Assembly (NCBI RefSeq): GCF_000590475.1
Contig: NZ_CP007441.1
Location: 4,667,360-4,731,359 of the forward strand
Length of the DNA stretch: 64,000 nucleotides
Reading direction: 5' to 3'
Source of the DNA: Stutzerimonas stutzeri
GTDB lineage: Bacteria > Pseudomonadota > Gammaproteobacteria > Pseudomonadales > Pseudomonadaceae
The first letter of the stretch is position 1. Each line of letters opens with the position of its first letter. Of the stretch, positions 8,597-17,932 are shown piece after piece. The notes beneath the pieces are model-generated. The model made no database searches and was not told the origin of the DNA. It saw only the letters and a program-made list of their open reading frames with translations. Made by a program: the position numbers and the translations under genes.

Positions 8597-9937
8597 ATGG
8601 ACAAGGCAGATCGTGCCGGTTTCGCCGTATTCATCCTTGCCATAGCATTCATCGCTTTTGTCGGTGGCGCGTTGGTCACGCTTTCGCAGAACTTTCCCTA
8701 CCGCTATCTGAACGACGCCTACAAAGCGGCTCATGCGGCGCTGGCTCAGTTCACCGAGACCGATCTCTACACCGAGACACATTTGTGGCGGCAAGCGCGG
8801 CGTCAGGAACGGGGCGTAACCACTCATGATGCGCAGGACGCGTTCGACGGGCTGACGCTCTACACCTCGGGCGACGGCAGTTACGCCAATCTGATGGACA
8901 TGCAGGGCAAGGTCGTCCATCGCTGGGCGCTGCCCTATCGCGAGATTTGGACTGAAAGCCCGGCCGGCCGTAAGCCCAGGCCCGAGGACAGAATCTATTG
9001 GGACAAGGCCCGCCTGTTACCCAACGGCGACTTGCTGGTGGTGATCACCGCCGATAACGACACACCCTGGGGTTATGGCCTGATCCGCATCGATCGTGAT
9101 TCCAAGTTGATCTGGGCTTACCACGGCGCAGCCCATCATGACCTACACCTGACGCCGGACGGTCGCTTAGTCACCCTCACCCATGGCTTCAGCGAGGACG
9201 ATATCCCCAGCTTGAAGGGACTCGAACGCCCGTGGCTGGATGATTGGCTGGTGACGCTGGACCTTGAAAGCGGTGAAGAATTGAACAAGGTCTCGCTGTC
9301 CCGGGCCTTTCTCAAGTCGCGCTTCGCCGAACCGCTTTACCAAACGCCCGGCTACGCCACGGGCGATCCGCTGCACGCCAACAGCGTACATTTTCTCGAC
9401 GACCAGCAAACCGCCGCCTTCACTCCCGCCAAGGGCCGTCCCGGGCAAGTGCTCGTCTCGTTCCGCAACATCAGCACCATCGCGTTGGTGAACCCCGAGC
9501 TGGGCGCCGTGACCTGGGCCACCACCGGGCCCTGGCTGGTCCAGCATGACGCCCAGGTGCTGCCGAACGGAAACATGACTCTCTTCGACAATGCGGCCAA
9601 CTATCGGGAGGCGAATATTTCCCGAGTGCTCGAAGTGAACCCGAGCACCCATGAGGTGGTCTGGACGTATGAAGGAGACGATGAACACCCCTTTGAAAGT
9701 TATGTCCGCAGCTCTGCGGAAACACTGCCCAACGGCAACCGCTTGATCACCGAATCCGATGGCGGGCGTCTGTTCGAGGTTACGCAGAAAGGGAACATCG
9801 TCTGGGAGTTCATCAACCCGGTACGCGGCGGAGATAACGAAGCCTTTATCCCCATCGTCTCATCTGGGCAACGGATCGCTTACGAAACGCTCGACGCGGC
9901 ATTCCGCGCCGTTATCGATCAGTCGTTGAACAGGTGA
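8597..9937 (+). CDS. arylsulfotransferase-like membrane-anchored beta-propeller protein
   Basis: 446 aa from the ATG at 8597, which has a strong GGGGGG-type ribosome site; the longer frame from 8483 adds a non-membrane leader. Residues 8-32 (GFAVFILAIAFIAFVGGALVTL) are a signal anchor. The rest has repeated blades such as LPNGDLLVV, HHDLHLTPDGRL, HDAQVLPNGNM and SSAETLPNGNRLI, as in the Arylsulfotran_2 (PF14269) family. The family is named for sulfotransferases, but catalysis is not proven for this branch. The gene heads a cluster with two membrane proteins, a PAPS sulfotransferase and an APS kinase. Confidence 0.78.
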   Translation: MDKADRAGFAVFILAIAFIAFVGGALVTLSQNFPYRYLNDAYKAAHAALAQFTETDLYTETHLWRQARRQERGVTTHDAQDAFDGLTLYTSGDGSYANLMDMQGKVVHRWALPYREIWTESPAGRKPRPEDRIYWDKARLLPNGDLLVVITADNDTPWGYGLIRIDRDSKLIWAYHGAAHHDLHLTPDGRLVTLTHGFSEDDIPSLKGLERPWLDDWLVTLDLESGEELNKVSLSRAFLKSRFAEPLYQTPGYATGDPLHANSVHFLDDQQTAAFTPAKGRPGQVLVSFRNISTIALVNPELGAVTWATTGPWLVQHDAQVLPNGNMTLFDNAANYREANISRVLEVNPSTHEVVWTYEGDDEHPFESYVRSSAETLPNGNRLITESDGGRLFEVTQKGNIVWEFINPVRGGDNEAFIPIVSSGQRIAYETLDAAFRAVIDQSLNR

Positions 9938-9942
9938 ACGAC

Positions 9943-10233
9943 ATGAATTCTCGACACATCCGAAGCTGCACGACGGTTTTTATCCTCGCGGCTGTAACGC
10001 TTCCGCAGATCGTCCACGCCTATGTGGGTCCGGGCGCGGGACTGGGGCTGTTGACGGCGTTGTGGGGTCTGGTGGCGGCAGTTGGCGTCGCCGTCTTCTA
10101 CGTGGTGATGTGGCCGATCCGCCGCATGCGGCGGCGGCGCAAGGCCGAACAGCTTGCCGCTGCGGCGACTCTCAGCGGTACCGCAAAGCCCGTCGTCGAG
10201 CCAGAGAGCAACCGGGATTCCACACGCTCCTGA
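9943..10233 (+). CDS. small exported/membrane protein
   Basis: 96 aa. The start at ATG 9943 is favoured by AGGTGA five bases upstream. A signal peptide (TTVFILAAVTLPQIVHA) is followed by YVGPGAGLGLLTALWGLVAAVGVAVFYVVMWPIRRMRRRRK, that is, a second hydrophobic helix and a strongly basic cytoplasmic stop. YVGPGAG after the signal is a motif I associate with small membrane proteins near polysaccharide or sulfotransferase genes. It lies directly behind the arylsulfotransferase-like gene and is probably part of the same transcription unit. The function is unknown. Confidence 0.7.
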   Translation: MNSRHIRSCTTVFILAAVTLPQIVHAYVGPGAGLGLLTALWGLVAAVGVAVFYVVMWPIRRMRRRRKAEQLAAAATLSGTAKPVVEPESNRDSTRS

Positions 10234-10327
10234 ACCGGGTGACCGCCAACTCTGCTTGCCGGCCCAGCGCACCGCCTGGCAGCCCTGGAGATAGCAGCCA
10301 AACGGTCCGTTGTGTGGGAGGTTTGTC

Positions 10328-11044
10328 ATGGGAATACTCGATCTGCCCGGACCACTGTTCGCCGCGGTTGACACTCTGCTGGCGACATTGCTACCGGCCG
10401 GCGCACGGTTGGTCATCTGGGCGATCATGGCTGGCGCCGGCACGCTGCTGCTGTATCGGCTGATCTCGCCGCAGGCGCGGATAGGGCAGGCCAAGCGAGA
10501 AGCCCGCGAAGCCCGTCGCCGGTTGAGCGAGTTCGACGGCGATATCGCGGAGGCCGGCCCATTGATTCGTGGCCAATTCAGCGCTGCATTTCGCCATCTT
10601 GGCCTGGTACTGGCCCCTACCCTACTCTCCATGCTGCCGCTGCTGGCGTTGCTGACCTGGATCGATCATACCTACAGCTATGATTTCCCGGATCGCGATG
10701 ATCCACCCGCGATGATGGTCGAGCCCGAACCCGATTTCACCGAGTGGATCGCCGACAGCGACATTCCGTTGGTCCGCATCGGTATTGCCGGCAGCGAGAT
10801 GGTGGAAATCGCGTTAACCGCACCGATCCCCGTCATCGAACGGCGTCAGTGGTGGAACTGGCTGGTTGCCAACCCACTGGGTTACTTACCGGGTGAAACT
10901 GGACTAGAGCGCGTCAGCATCGGTCTGCCACAGCGCGCTTACCTGCCTTTTGGGCCGCCCTGGATGCGCTCTTGGTTGGCCATTCTATTGCCCACCATGG
11001 CATTGGTGTCCCTGCTCACCTACCGCTGGGCGCATGTGGAATGA
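10328..11044 (+). CDS. three-helix inner-membrane protein, possibly YidC/EMC3-like
   Basis: 238 aa, started at ATG 10328 behind GGGAGG. One transmembrane helix (about 20-45) is followed by a basic amphipathic cytoplasmic segment with heptad character (QAKREAREARRRLSEFDGD). Then come helix two (HLGLVLAPTLLSMLPLLALLTWI), a periplasmic domain of about 100 residues, and a C-terminal helix. The helix / charged cytoplasmic coiled coil / helix layout recalls Oxa1-superfamily (YidC, DUF106/EMC3) proteins. This is a topology argument only. Its TGA overlaps the ATG of the sulfotransferase gene, so the two are coupled. Confidence 0.65.
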   Translation: MGILDLPGPLFAAVDTLLATLLPAGARLVIWAIMAGAGTLLLYRLISPQARIGQAKREAREARRRLSEFDGDIAEAGPLIRGQFSAAFRHLGLVLAPTLLSMLPLLALLTWIDHTYSYDFPDRDDPPAMMVEPEPDFTEWIADSDIPLVRIGIAGSEMVEIALTAPIPVIERRQWWNWLVANPLGYLPGETGLERVSIGLPQRAYLPFGPPWMRSWLAILLPTMALVSLLTYRWAHVE

Positions 11045-12207
11045 ATGACCTGGCGAGCGCTACTGCGAAGCGAACCAATGCCGATCCGGGCTTCCACGTA
11101 CCGACCTGGATGCATCTGCTCAGTGGGTGGATTCATCGAAACCCGCGATCGTGGATCCGACTCGGCAACCTGGAGACCCGAGCGGTCGCCGATATTATTG
11201 TGGACGTGCGGGTGGATCGGCCGATCTTCGTCGCCGGATTGGCCCGTTCGGGCACCACCGTGTTACTCGAACAACTGGCCGCGCACCCACAGGTGACCAG
11301 CCATCGCTACATCGACTATCCGCCGGTGCTGACACCCTACTGGTGGAACCGCTGGCTGGAGATGGTGCCGCGCGCGACCGAAGTCGCGAAGGAGCGCGCT
11401 CACCAGGATGGCATCAGCATCACCTCGCAAAGCCCGGAAGCGTTCGAGGAAGTTCTCTGGATGGCGTTTTTCCCTGACGCCCACGATCCAGGCCGCAGCT
11501 CGGTCATGGGCCGGCAGCACGCGCATCCCGAGTTCGAGCGCTTCTACGCGGAGCACCTGCGCAAGCTACTAGCCGTGCGTAAACGCCAGCGCTATGTGGC
11601 CAAGGGCAACTACAACCTGGTCCGGCTGACATACCTGCATCGTCTTTATCCCGATGCCCGTTTCGTGCTGGCGATCCGCGATCCGGTCTGGCATATCGCT
11701 TCGCTGATCAAGCAGCACCGCCTGTTCGTCACCGGCGAATGTGCTGAGCCCAGAGCCCTGGAACACATGCGTCGGGTCGGGCATTACGAGTTCGGCCTCG
11801 ACCGGCGGGCGATCAATACCGGCGACACCGCCCTGACCCGCAAGATCACCGAGCTCTGGGCATCGGGCCGTGAGGTGGAGGGCTGGGCGCAGTACTGGGC
11901 GATGATCTACAACCATGTCGCCGACGTGTTGGCGGACGACGACGCGTTGCGCCATGCCTGTCTGATGGTGCGCTACGAAGCGCTGTGCGGTGAGCCGCGG
12001 ACCACGCTGGCACGGGTGTTCGAGCACAGCGACCTGCCCGTTGCAGCCGACTGGTTGGACACCGCCGCAGCGAGCCTGCACGCCCCCGGCTATTACCGGC
12101 CGACCTTCAGCGACGAGGAGCTGGCGGTCATCCAGGCCGTCACCGGTCCGGTTGCAGCCCGCTTCGGCTACGCCGAAGACGTGTTTTCAGATGATTCAGC
12201 CCACTGA
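11041..12207 (+). CDS. PAPS-dependent sulfotransferase
   Basis: 388 aa. The 5'-phosphosulfate-binding loop is [18 protein letters not shown] near residue 62, and the 3'-phosphate region is [18 protein letters not shown] near 215. These are the two signatures of the Sulfotransfer family. The ATG at 11041 overlaps the previous stop (ATGA). The enzyme should move sulfate from PAPS to an acceptor that cannot be named from sequence. The next gene makes PAPS, so donor synthesis and transfer are co-encoded. Confidence 0.88.
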   Translation: MNDLASATAKRTNADPGFHVPTWMHLLSGWIHRNPRSWIRLGNLETRAVADIIVDVRVDRPIFVAGLARSGTTVLLEQLAAHPQVTSHRYIDYPPVLTPYWWNRWLEMVPRATEVAKERAHQDGISITSQSPEAFEEVLWMAFFPDAHDPGRSSVMGRQHAHPEFERFYAEHLRKLLAVRKRQRYVAKGNYNLVRLTYLHRLYPDARFVLAIRDPVWHIASLIKQHRLFVTGECAEPRALEHMRRVGHYEFGLDRRAINTGDTALTRKITELWASGREVEGWAQYWAMIYNHVADVLADDDALRHACLMVRYEALCGEPRTTLARVFEHSDLPVAADWLDTAAASLHAPGYYRPTFSDEELAVIQAVTGPVAARFGYAEDVFSDDSAH

Positions 12208-12217
12208 AGAGGTCCCC

Positions 12218-12886
12218 ATGGCTCATACAGGCTCCCCGCTACACCAGGCCGAGCCGCCTGGCATTCAAGAAATCCTGCGGGTGAGAGCAAAGCCGGATGC
12301 GCACCTTTATCGGCATGCGATGATGGTGGACAAGGCCGCGCGAGCGGCGATCAACGGGCAGAAGCCGTGCGCCCTCTGGTTTACCGGATTGTCCGGGGCG
12401 GGTAAATCGACCGTGGCGGACCTGGTCGAACAGCAGCTTCACTCTCTGGGCAAACGCACCATGATCCTGGACGGCGACAACGTACGCCATGGTCTCAATC
12501 GGGACCTTGGCTTCAGCGACGCCGATCGAATCGAAAACATTCGCCGGGTGGGGGAAGTCGCACGGCTGATGGTGGATGCCGGGCTGATCGTGCTGGTCAG
12601 CTTCATTTCGCCGTTTCGCAGTGAGCGGCAAATGGTGCGCGAGTTACTGGAGCCGGGCGAATTTTTCGAGATATTCGTCGACGCCTCGCTGGAAGTCTGC
12701 GAGGCGCGCGATCCCAAGGGCTTGTACCGCAAAGCAAGAGCCGGCCAGCTGCCCAACTTCACCGGCATCGGCAGTCGCTACGAACCACCGAGCGCGCCAG
12801 AGCTCCACCTGCCAGCGGGCGAAGCGCCACCCGAGGTGCTCGCCGAGCAGGTCATGGCGCTGCTGCAGGCGCGCGGAATGCTATGA
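12218..12886 (+). CDS. cysC: adenylylsulfate (APS) kinase
   Basis: 222 aa. The P-loop is [11 protein letters not shown] at about residues 50-60, with [16 protein letters not shown] and [16 protein letters not shown] following. These match CysC, which phosphorylates APS to PAPS. It is a stand-alone kinase rather than the usual CysNC fusion, and no ATP sulfurylase gene is nearby. That supports a dedicated role in feeding the upstream sulfotransferase rather than assimilatory sulfate reduction. The start at 12218 follows GAGG; ATG 12191 is possible. Confidence 0.93.
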   Translation: MAHTGSPLHQAEPPGIQEILRVRAKPDAHLYRHAMMVDKAARAAINGQKPCALWFTGLSGAGKSTVADLVEQQLHSLGKRTMILDGDNVRHGLNRDLGFSDADRIENIRRVGEVARLMVDAGLIVLVSFISPFRSERQMVRELLEPGEFFEIFVDASLEVCEARDPKGLYRKARAGQLPNFTGIGSRYEPPSAPELHLPAGEAPPEVLAEQVMALLQARGML

Positions 12887-13021
12887 GCGATCCTACGGAC
12901 CGGCATCACTTGGATCCGCTGCGCTTGAAGGCTGATTTCGAAGCGGTCCGGCCAAGCGACCGTCAGGCTCCCAGTCAATGCGCGGCATCAACGCCGCATG
13001 GTGCTGTGGCAAGACAATCAC

Positions 13022-13867
13022 TCAGAAACGGCGGGTACTGGTCAATTCATCCAATACCCGGGTGGCAACGCGGAACGGCACGGACATGTGATCCTCACCC
13101 GCCTCGATCTGAAAGTCGCTACGAAGCCCATATTGCGAAAGATCCTGAAGCCTCAGCTGCAGCGCGCGCACGTCCTGGATTTCCTGCGGCATTTCTCGAT
13201 CACCGACCCACATCGTCAGGCTCCGGTGAGTCAGATCCAGCTGACCGGCATGGGCCTGTTTGGCAAATGCACGTTCATGCTCCAGCAGGTAGCGATCACG
13301 CCACCACAGGCTCGGGCTGATCGCCACCACATGCTGGAATAACGCCGGCCGGGTGAAAAGCGCGTAAATGCCGAACATACCGCCGAATGAGTGCCCTACC
13401 AGGCTGCGCTGGTCCTGGTCGACCTTGAATCGCTCGGCGACTTTCGGCATCAGGCGGTCCTCGATGAAATCGAGAAACAGGTCCTGACCTCCTTGCGGAG
13501 GGTCGTTGCGCTCGGGGAGTTGTGGTGGCGACAGGTCGAATGCGCGACGTTTGAAATCCAGCGGCGTATCGCTCGGATAGCCGATGCCCACGATTATCGT
13601 GGATTGCATGCGCTCCTGGGCGCGCTTGGCGGCATGGAAGGCCGGAAAATAGGCATTGGCGTCGAGCAGGTAGATCACTCGATAGCCGCCGGTATAAGGC
13701 ACCTCGCCCTCCGGCAAGCTGATTATGATGCGGTATTCGCGCCCTTCGGCACTCTTCATCATCCATTGCTCGGTGCCGTCCAACGTGACCGGCTCGGCAC
13801 GGGCGACATTCAAGCCACCCAAGAGCAGGGCACCCAGTACGATTGCTGCGGCTCGCAGCCAGCCCAT
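13022..13867 (-). CDS. alpha/beta-hydrolase esterase (IroE/Fes-type)
   Basis: 281 aa from the Met that starts a signal peptide (MGWLRAAAIVLGALLLGG, cleavage after ARA). The nucleophile elbow is GHSFGGMFG, with an oxyanion/strand region IIVGIGYP and a late His in EDHMSVPF. This is the esterase_D-like fold of siderophore esterases such as IroE. It starts five bases past the TonB-receptor stop on the same strand. A likely role is periplasmic hydrolysis of an imported ferri-siderophore ester, but the substrate is inferred only from context. Confidence 0.85.
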   Translation of the reverse strand: MGWLRAAAIVLGALLLGGLNVARAEPVTLDGTEQWMMKSAEGREYRIIISLPEGEVPYTGGYRVIYLLDANAYFPAFHAAKRAQERMQSTIIVGIGYPSDTPLDFKRRAFDLSPPQLPERNDPPQGGQDLFLDFIEDRLMPKVAERFKVDQDQRSLVGHSFGGMFGIYALFTRPALFQHVVAISPSLWWRDRYLLEHERAFAKQAHAGQLDLTHRSLTMWVGDREMPQEIQDVRALQLRLQDLSQYGLRSDFQIEAGEDHMSVPFRVATRVLDELTSTRRF

Positions 13868-13872
13868 GGCGA

Positions 13873-16263
13873 TCACCAGCTGTAGCTCAGGCTGGTGATG
13901 ACGCTGCGCGCTTCGCCGCGGTAGCAGAAGCCATCCTGGCAATTGATATAACGTTTGTCGGTCAGGTTGCGTGAGTTCAGCGCCAGTCGCACACCATCCA
14001 GGTCGCCTCCGAAGTCGTAGTGCACGCCTGCATCGAACAATGTGTAGTCCTCGTTCTTCACGGTGTTGTCACCGTCGCCATAGGTGCTGCCGGTGTAGCG
14101 TGCGCCAGCGGAAAAGCCCAACCCGAATGGCAGGCGGTAATCCAGCCACAGCGACGCCAGGTGGCGCGGTACGTTTTTCGGCGCATTGCCTTCGTAGTCG
14201 GTGTCCTTGGTGACCTCGGCATCGTTGAAGCTATAGCTGGCGTTCATCCGTAAGCGGTCAGTCAGGTCAGAGACCGCCTCCAGTTCAAGACCACGGGATA
14301 CCTGCTCGCCGGTTTGTACGCTATAGAGCGGATTGACCAGATCACGCGTCAGCACATTGGTTTGCGTCAGGTGATAAAGCGAGGCGGTCAGCATGGTGCT
14401 GCTACCCGGCGGCTGGTACTTGAGCCCGACTTCGTACTGCTCACCCTCGGTCGGCTCGTAGCGTTTGCCGCTGGCATCGGAGCCGCTCTCTGGTTGAAAC
14501 GAGGTGGCATAGCTGGCGTAGGGCGCCAGTCCGTTGTCGAACAGGTAGAGCGCACCGATCTGGCCAGTGATTGCCGAATCACTGGTCTTGGTCGGGTCGA
14601 TCTCGCTGCCGAACTGATAGCCGTTGGAGCGCGCGTGCACCCAGTCGCGGCGCAGTCCGGCGGACAGACGCCAACGGTCGATTTCGATCTGATCCTGCAG
14701 ATACACGCCGGCGCGATGTTCCAGTCCATCCCTGTCGACCTGTACATCGTCGGGACGCGCAACGGGCTGGTGGTAGTCCGGCGCGTCTCGATCAATGGAT
14801 GGCGCTTCGCCGGTGGCGTACAGGAGGGACGTGTCGATCCACGCATAGTCCACTCCACTGACCAAGGTGTGTTGCAGGTTGCCGGTGGCGAAGCGACTCA
14901 CCAGGCGGGTGTCGGTGGACAGCGATGCCATCTCCTCGTAGCTGCCCGCAGTGGCACGATCAAGAATGTGGCCATCCGTGACGCCCGTGATATCCAGATA
15001 CTGATTGGTGGTATCCAGCTGCCCATACCGCAGATTCTGCTGCAGGCTGAAAGATTCATTGAAGGCATGCTCGAACTCGTAGCCGACCGTCCACTTGCGC
15101 TGTTCAAGCTTGTCGAAATATTCATCGCCCTGCCAGAAGTCAGTGAGCCGCTCGCCGTCCTGGTACAACATTGGCGAGGCCGCCGTCTGCCGCTCCTGGT
15201 ATTGCGCCAGCAGGGTCAGGCTGGTATCCGGATCGATCTGCCAGCTCAGCGAAGGCGCCAGCAGGCGGGTGTCGTTGTCCATCTGCTCGATGGAATATTC
15301 CGCATCACGATAAATGCCGACGGTGCGGAACAACACATCGCCGGCTTCATCCAGCTTGCCGCCGACATCGAACTGACCCTGGCGATGGTTGTAGTTGCCG
15401 GCCTGAATCTCAACCTCGTTCTTCGCCAAGAGGCTTGGTCGCTTGCTTACCCGGTTGACCATGCCGCCGGGGCTGATCTGCCCGTATAGCACCGAAGCCG
15501 GGCCCTTGAGCACTTCAATGCGCTCCAGGCTGTACGCCTCGATGGAAGGCAAGGCTAGCCAGCCACTGCCCGCCTGACGCAGGCCATCGAGAAAGTCGGC
15601 GGACTGCGTGGTCTCGAAACCCCGGACATTGATCGTGTCGAAGCGCGGATCCAGGCCTGAACCGCCGACCCGTACACCCGCGGCGTAGGCGACGGCGTCT
15701 TCGACCTTGTTCACCTTGCGATCGGCGATCTGCTCGGCCGTCACCACACTCACGCTTTGGGCGGTTTCCAGGATGGGCTTATCCGTCTTGCTGGCACTGC
15801 TGGCATTACTGGCGAAATAACCCTGAACCGGCGCGAAGGCGCTCTGTACCGATGTGGCTTCGATGGTGGCAGGCGCAAGCTGGTAGGTGGCCTCCGGCTT
15901 GGCAGGAATTACTACATAGCCGGCCGCCGTCTTCTGCGCGACCAGTCCAGTACCGCTTAGCAAGGCCGCCAGCCCATCGTCCAACGACCCGCCACCCATC
16001 ACGCCCGGGCTGGTCAAATCGCCGACCAGCTCGGGGGAATAGGAAAGAGTAATGCCCGCGCGCTCGGCGTAGTCAGTGAGCGCCTGCTCCAGCGGCCCGG
16101 CCGGGACACTCGGCGCTGCAGTAGCCGAAACTGGAGAAGCGGCCTGCGCCGTAAGGCTGGTGGTGCCACCGATCAAAGCTAACGCCAGGCAGACCGCAGC
16201 GGGCAGGGTACGGGCCTGAAGAGGAAATGGAAGAGGGCTGGCACAACGCATGACGGTATCCAT
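13873..16263 (-). CDS. TonB-dependent siderophore receptor with N-terminal signalling domain
   Basis: 796 aa. A signal peptide is followed by an STN (secretin/TonB N-terminal) domain at about 45-125 (GPLEQALTDYAERAGITLSYSP). Next come a TonB box region, the plug (INVRGFETTQ, VLYGQISPGGMVN) and a 22-strand barrel ending in a terminal aromatic (SLSYSW). The STN domain marks it as a transducer that also signals through FecR to FecI. It lies downstream of fecI-fecR on the same strand and is followed by an esterase. The ferri-siderophore ligand cannot be told from sequence. Confidence 0.93.
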   Translation of the reverse strand: MDTVMRCASPLPFPLQARTLPAAVCLALALIGGTTSLTAQAASPVSATAAPSVPAGPLEQALTDYAERAGITLSYSPELVGDLTSPGVMGGGSLDDGLAALLSGTGLVAQKTAAGYVVIPAKPEATYQLAPATIEATSVQSAFAPVQGYFASNASSASKTDKPILETAQSVSVVTAEQIADRKVNKVEDAVAYAAGVRVGGSGLDPRFDTINVRGFETTQSADFLDGLRQAGSGWLALPSIEAYSLERIEVLKGPASVLYGQISPGGMVNRVSKRPSLLAKNEVEIQAGNYNHRQGQFDVGGKLDEAGDVLFRTVGIYRDAEYSIEQMDNDTRLLAPSLSWQIDPDTSLTLLAQYQERQTAASPMLYQDGERLTDFWQGDEYFDKLEQRKWTVGYEFEHAFNESFSLQQNLRYGQLDTTNQYLDITGVTDGHILDRATAGSYEEMASLSTDTRLVSRFATGNLQHTLVSGVDYAWIDTSLLYATGEAPSIDRDAPDYHQPVARPDDVQVDRDGLEHRAGVYLQDQIEIDRWRLSAGLRRDWVHARSNGYQFGSEIDPTKTSDSAITGQIGALYLFDNGLAPYASYATSFQPESGSDASGKRYEPTEGEQYEVGLKYQPPGSSTMLTASLYHLTQTNVLTRDLVNPLYSVQTGEQVSRGLELEAVSDLTDRLRMNASYSFNDAEVTKDTDYEGNAPKNVPRHLASLWLDYRLPFGLGFSAGARYTGSTYGDGDNTVKNEDYTLFDAGVHYDFGGDLDGVRLALNSRNLTDKRYINCQDGFCYRGEARSVITSLSYSW

Positions 16264-16346
16264 TGAGGGAGTGATATTCCCTAACCGGATGAGCCAGAAA
16301 ATTCCGACAAATTATTTATCTGTTGCTGTCGATGGCCCGACAGCGC

Positions 16347-17276
16347 TCAAGCGATCGGCACGATGCGCACCCACCAGCGGGTCCGCTCGACAATTTCCAC
16401 AGGCAACAGGTGGGTAAGGTTGCGCAGCATCAAGGCGGGTTCATCCAGCCGGAATATCCCGGACAGCCGAAGATCGGCCACCTCGGGATCGCACCCCAGC
16501 CAACCCTGTCGATAGCGCCCCGCTTCAGCGAGAAAATCAGCCAGGCTGATATCACTGACCACCAGTAAGCCACGCGCCCAGGCAAAGGGATCGATAGGGC
16601 TCCGACGCAGCGTCATAAACCCCGTCGCCGATACGCCCACGCCCTCTCCCGCCTGCAAAAGGCGTTGCCCGGACTCGGCAGAGACGAGCATCTCGCCGCT
16701 TTGCACTCGAATCTCGCTATAACCGTCGCGCTCGCGCACCAGCCCCCGCGCCTGTCGCCCAGCACAACTGGCGAAGCGACAGCGAAGACGCCACTGCGCA
16801 CCTTCCACCAGCAATTCACCGGAACGCAGCACCAATTCGTCGCCCTGCACATCCAGCGCGCTGCCGGTGTTGAGCAAAACCTCGACACCAGCCGCCAGAT
16901 CCAACCGCCGGCGCTCACCGGTGGCAGTGACAAGGTCGGCGCGCCAGCCCGGCGCTGCGGTCGTTGCCAGTAACGCCGCGCTTGCTGTCGCCAGGCCAAA
17001 GCCGAGTAGCTTCAGCGTGCGGCGGCGGCCGAGGTCGGCTTCAGCGCGCCGTAACAGCGGAATGGTGTGCGCCGCAGCGGGCAATTGGCTGTCATGAAAC
17101 AGGCCGTCCAGTTGCCGCAACCGTTGCCAGGCCAGCAAGTGTCGCTTGTCCTGGCGCAACCAGTCCTGCAGTTGGTTATCAAGCTCGCCGCACCGGGCAT
17201 CGGTGCGCAGCCGCATCTGCCACTCGATAGCCGCCCGTACGATGGCCTCTGGCAGACGCTCGGCCGCCGCCCTCAC
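16347..17276 (-). CDS. fecR: FecR-family anti-sigma/sigma regulator
   Basis: About 309 aa from a GTG at 17276 that overlaps the fecI stop (GTGA). A start at 17306 would overlap fecI further. The N-terminal DUF4880 region (LPEAIVRAAIEWQMRL ... DWLRQDKRHLLAWQRL) binds the sigma factor. A membrane segment (LLGFGLATASAALLATTAA, about 85-105) leads to a periplasmic FecR domain (GERRRLDLAAGVEVLLNTGSAL). It relays receptor occupancy to the ECF sigma factor encoded just upstream. Confidence 0.9.
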   Translation of the reverse strand: MRAAAERLPEAIVRAAIEWQMRLRTDARCGELDNQLQDWLRQDKRHLLAWQRLRQLDGLFHDSQLPAAAHTIPLLRRAEADLGRRRTLKLLGFGLATASAALLATTAAPGWRADLVTATGERRRLDLAAGVEVLLNTGSALDVQGDELVLRSGELLVEGAQWRLRCRFASCAGRQARGLVRERDGYSEIRVQSGEMLVSAESGQRLLQAGEGVGVSATGFMTLRRSPIDPFAWARGLLVVSDISLADFLAEAGRYRQGWLGCDPEVADLRLSGIFRLDEPALMLRNLTHLLPVEIVERTRWWVRIVPIA

Positions 17277-17812
17277 GGCGCCGTCTCGTAGCACACGCGA
17301 TAACAATGCAGCAGGGCGCCGGCCACATGGCGCTCCACGGTACGGCTGGACACACCCAACTCCAGCGCCACTTGGGCATGGTTCAGGCCGCCGAGCTGAT
17401 ACAGCAGAAAGGCTTCACGTACCACAGGCTTGACGCCGTCTAGCATCTGCGCGATGCGCTCGAGGCATTGCAACGCCTCGTGACGAACCTCGGGCGAGGG
17501 GTAGCTAGGCTCGGGCAATTGCGCCAGCGCTTCAAGATAGGCGCGCTCCAGCGCATCTCGGCGCCAGTGGTCGATCACCAGTCCACGCGCGATACGCGCC
17601 AGCAAAGCACGAGGCGCCCGGTCGCTGATTGGCTGGCCACGCATCAGCAGCCGCACAAAGGTGTCTTGGGCCAGATCCGCCGCCTGTTGCGTACAGCCAA
17701 CCGTGCGCCGCAGCCAGCCATGCAGCCAGCCGTGGTGAGTGCCGTACAACATCTCTAGGGGGACGACGGAATCCGATTCATGTAACGACACAGGCACGCC
17801 TCGGGCAAACAA
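17273..17812 (-). CDS. fecI: ECF sigma factor, FecI type
   Basis: 179 aa. Region 2 contains QQAADLAQDTFVRLL and ARIARGLVIDHWRRDALERAYLE, and region 4 contains REAFLLYQLGGLNHAQVALELGVSSRTVERHVAGAL. This is the standard iron-starvation ECF sigma, which directs transcription of the adjacent TonB receptor once released by FecR. The start at 17812 may be too far upstream; the Met at about residue 21 (MLYGTHHGWLHGWL) is equally plausible. A Fur box lies upstream. Confidence 0.9.
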   Translation of the reverse strand: MFARGVPVSLHESDSVVPLEMLYGTHHGWLHGWLRRTVGCTQQAADLAQDTFVRLLMRGQPISDRAPRALLARIARGLVIDHWRRDALERAYLEALAQLPEPSYPSPEVRHEALQCLERIAQMLDGVKPVVREAFLLYQLGGLNHAQVALELGVSSRTVERHVAGALLHCYRVCYETAP

Positions 17813-17857
17813 GCGCGAAAAACCATGAATGGCATGGCAACCGCGAGCACCTTAATC

Positions 17858-17876
17858 GCGAATCATTACCATTACA
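17858..17876 (-). promoter_or_regulatory. Fur box upstream of fecI
   Basis: Read on the minus strand, the core TAATGGTAATGATT matches the Fur consensus (GATAATGATAATCATTATC) at most core positions. It lies 45-65 bp upstream of the annotated fecI start, the expected place for iron repression of an ECF sigma gene. Confidence 0.7.
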
Positions 17877-17927
17877 ACTAGGCGAGAGATCGATACCTCG
17901 CAGGCGCCGCCCAATGACGCCTGAGCA

Positions 17928-17932
17928 GGAGG
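17928..17932. repeat. 5-bp target-site duplication, left copy
   Basis: GGAGG directly precedes the TGTGGG terminus of the Tn7-like element. The same five bases follow the other terminus at 41074-41078. A 5-bp duplication is the Tn7-family standard. Confidence 0.9.

Noticed and set aside
12883..13320. 145-codon ORF starting at the cysC stop
   Set aside because: Only the first 45 codons are outside the esterase gene; the rest is its antisense. It could be a gene scrap but has no recognisable domain.
14314..15489. 391-codon plus-strand ORF inside the TonB receptor gene
   Set aside because: Shadow of the receptor coding sequence; no recognisable domain.
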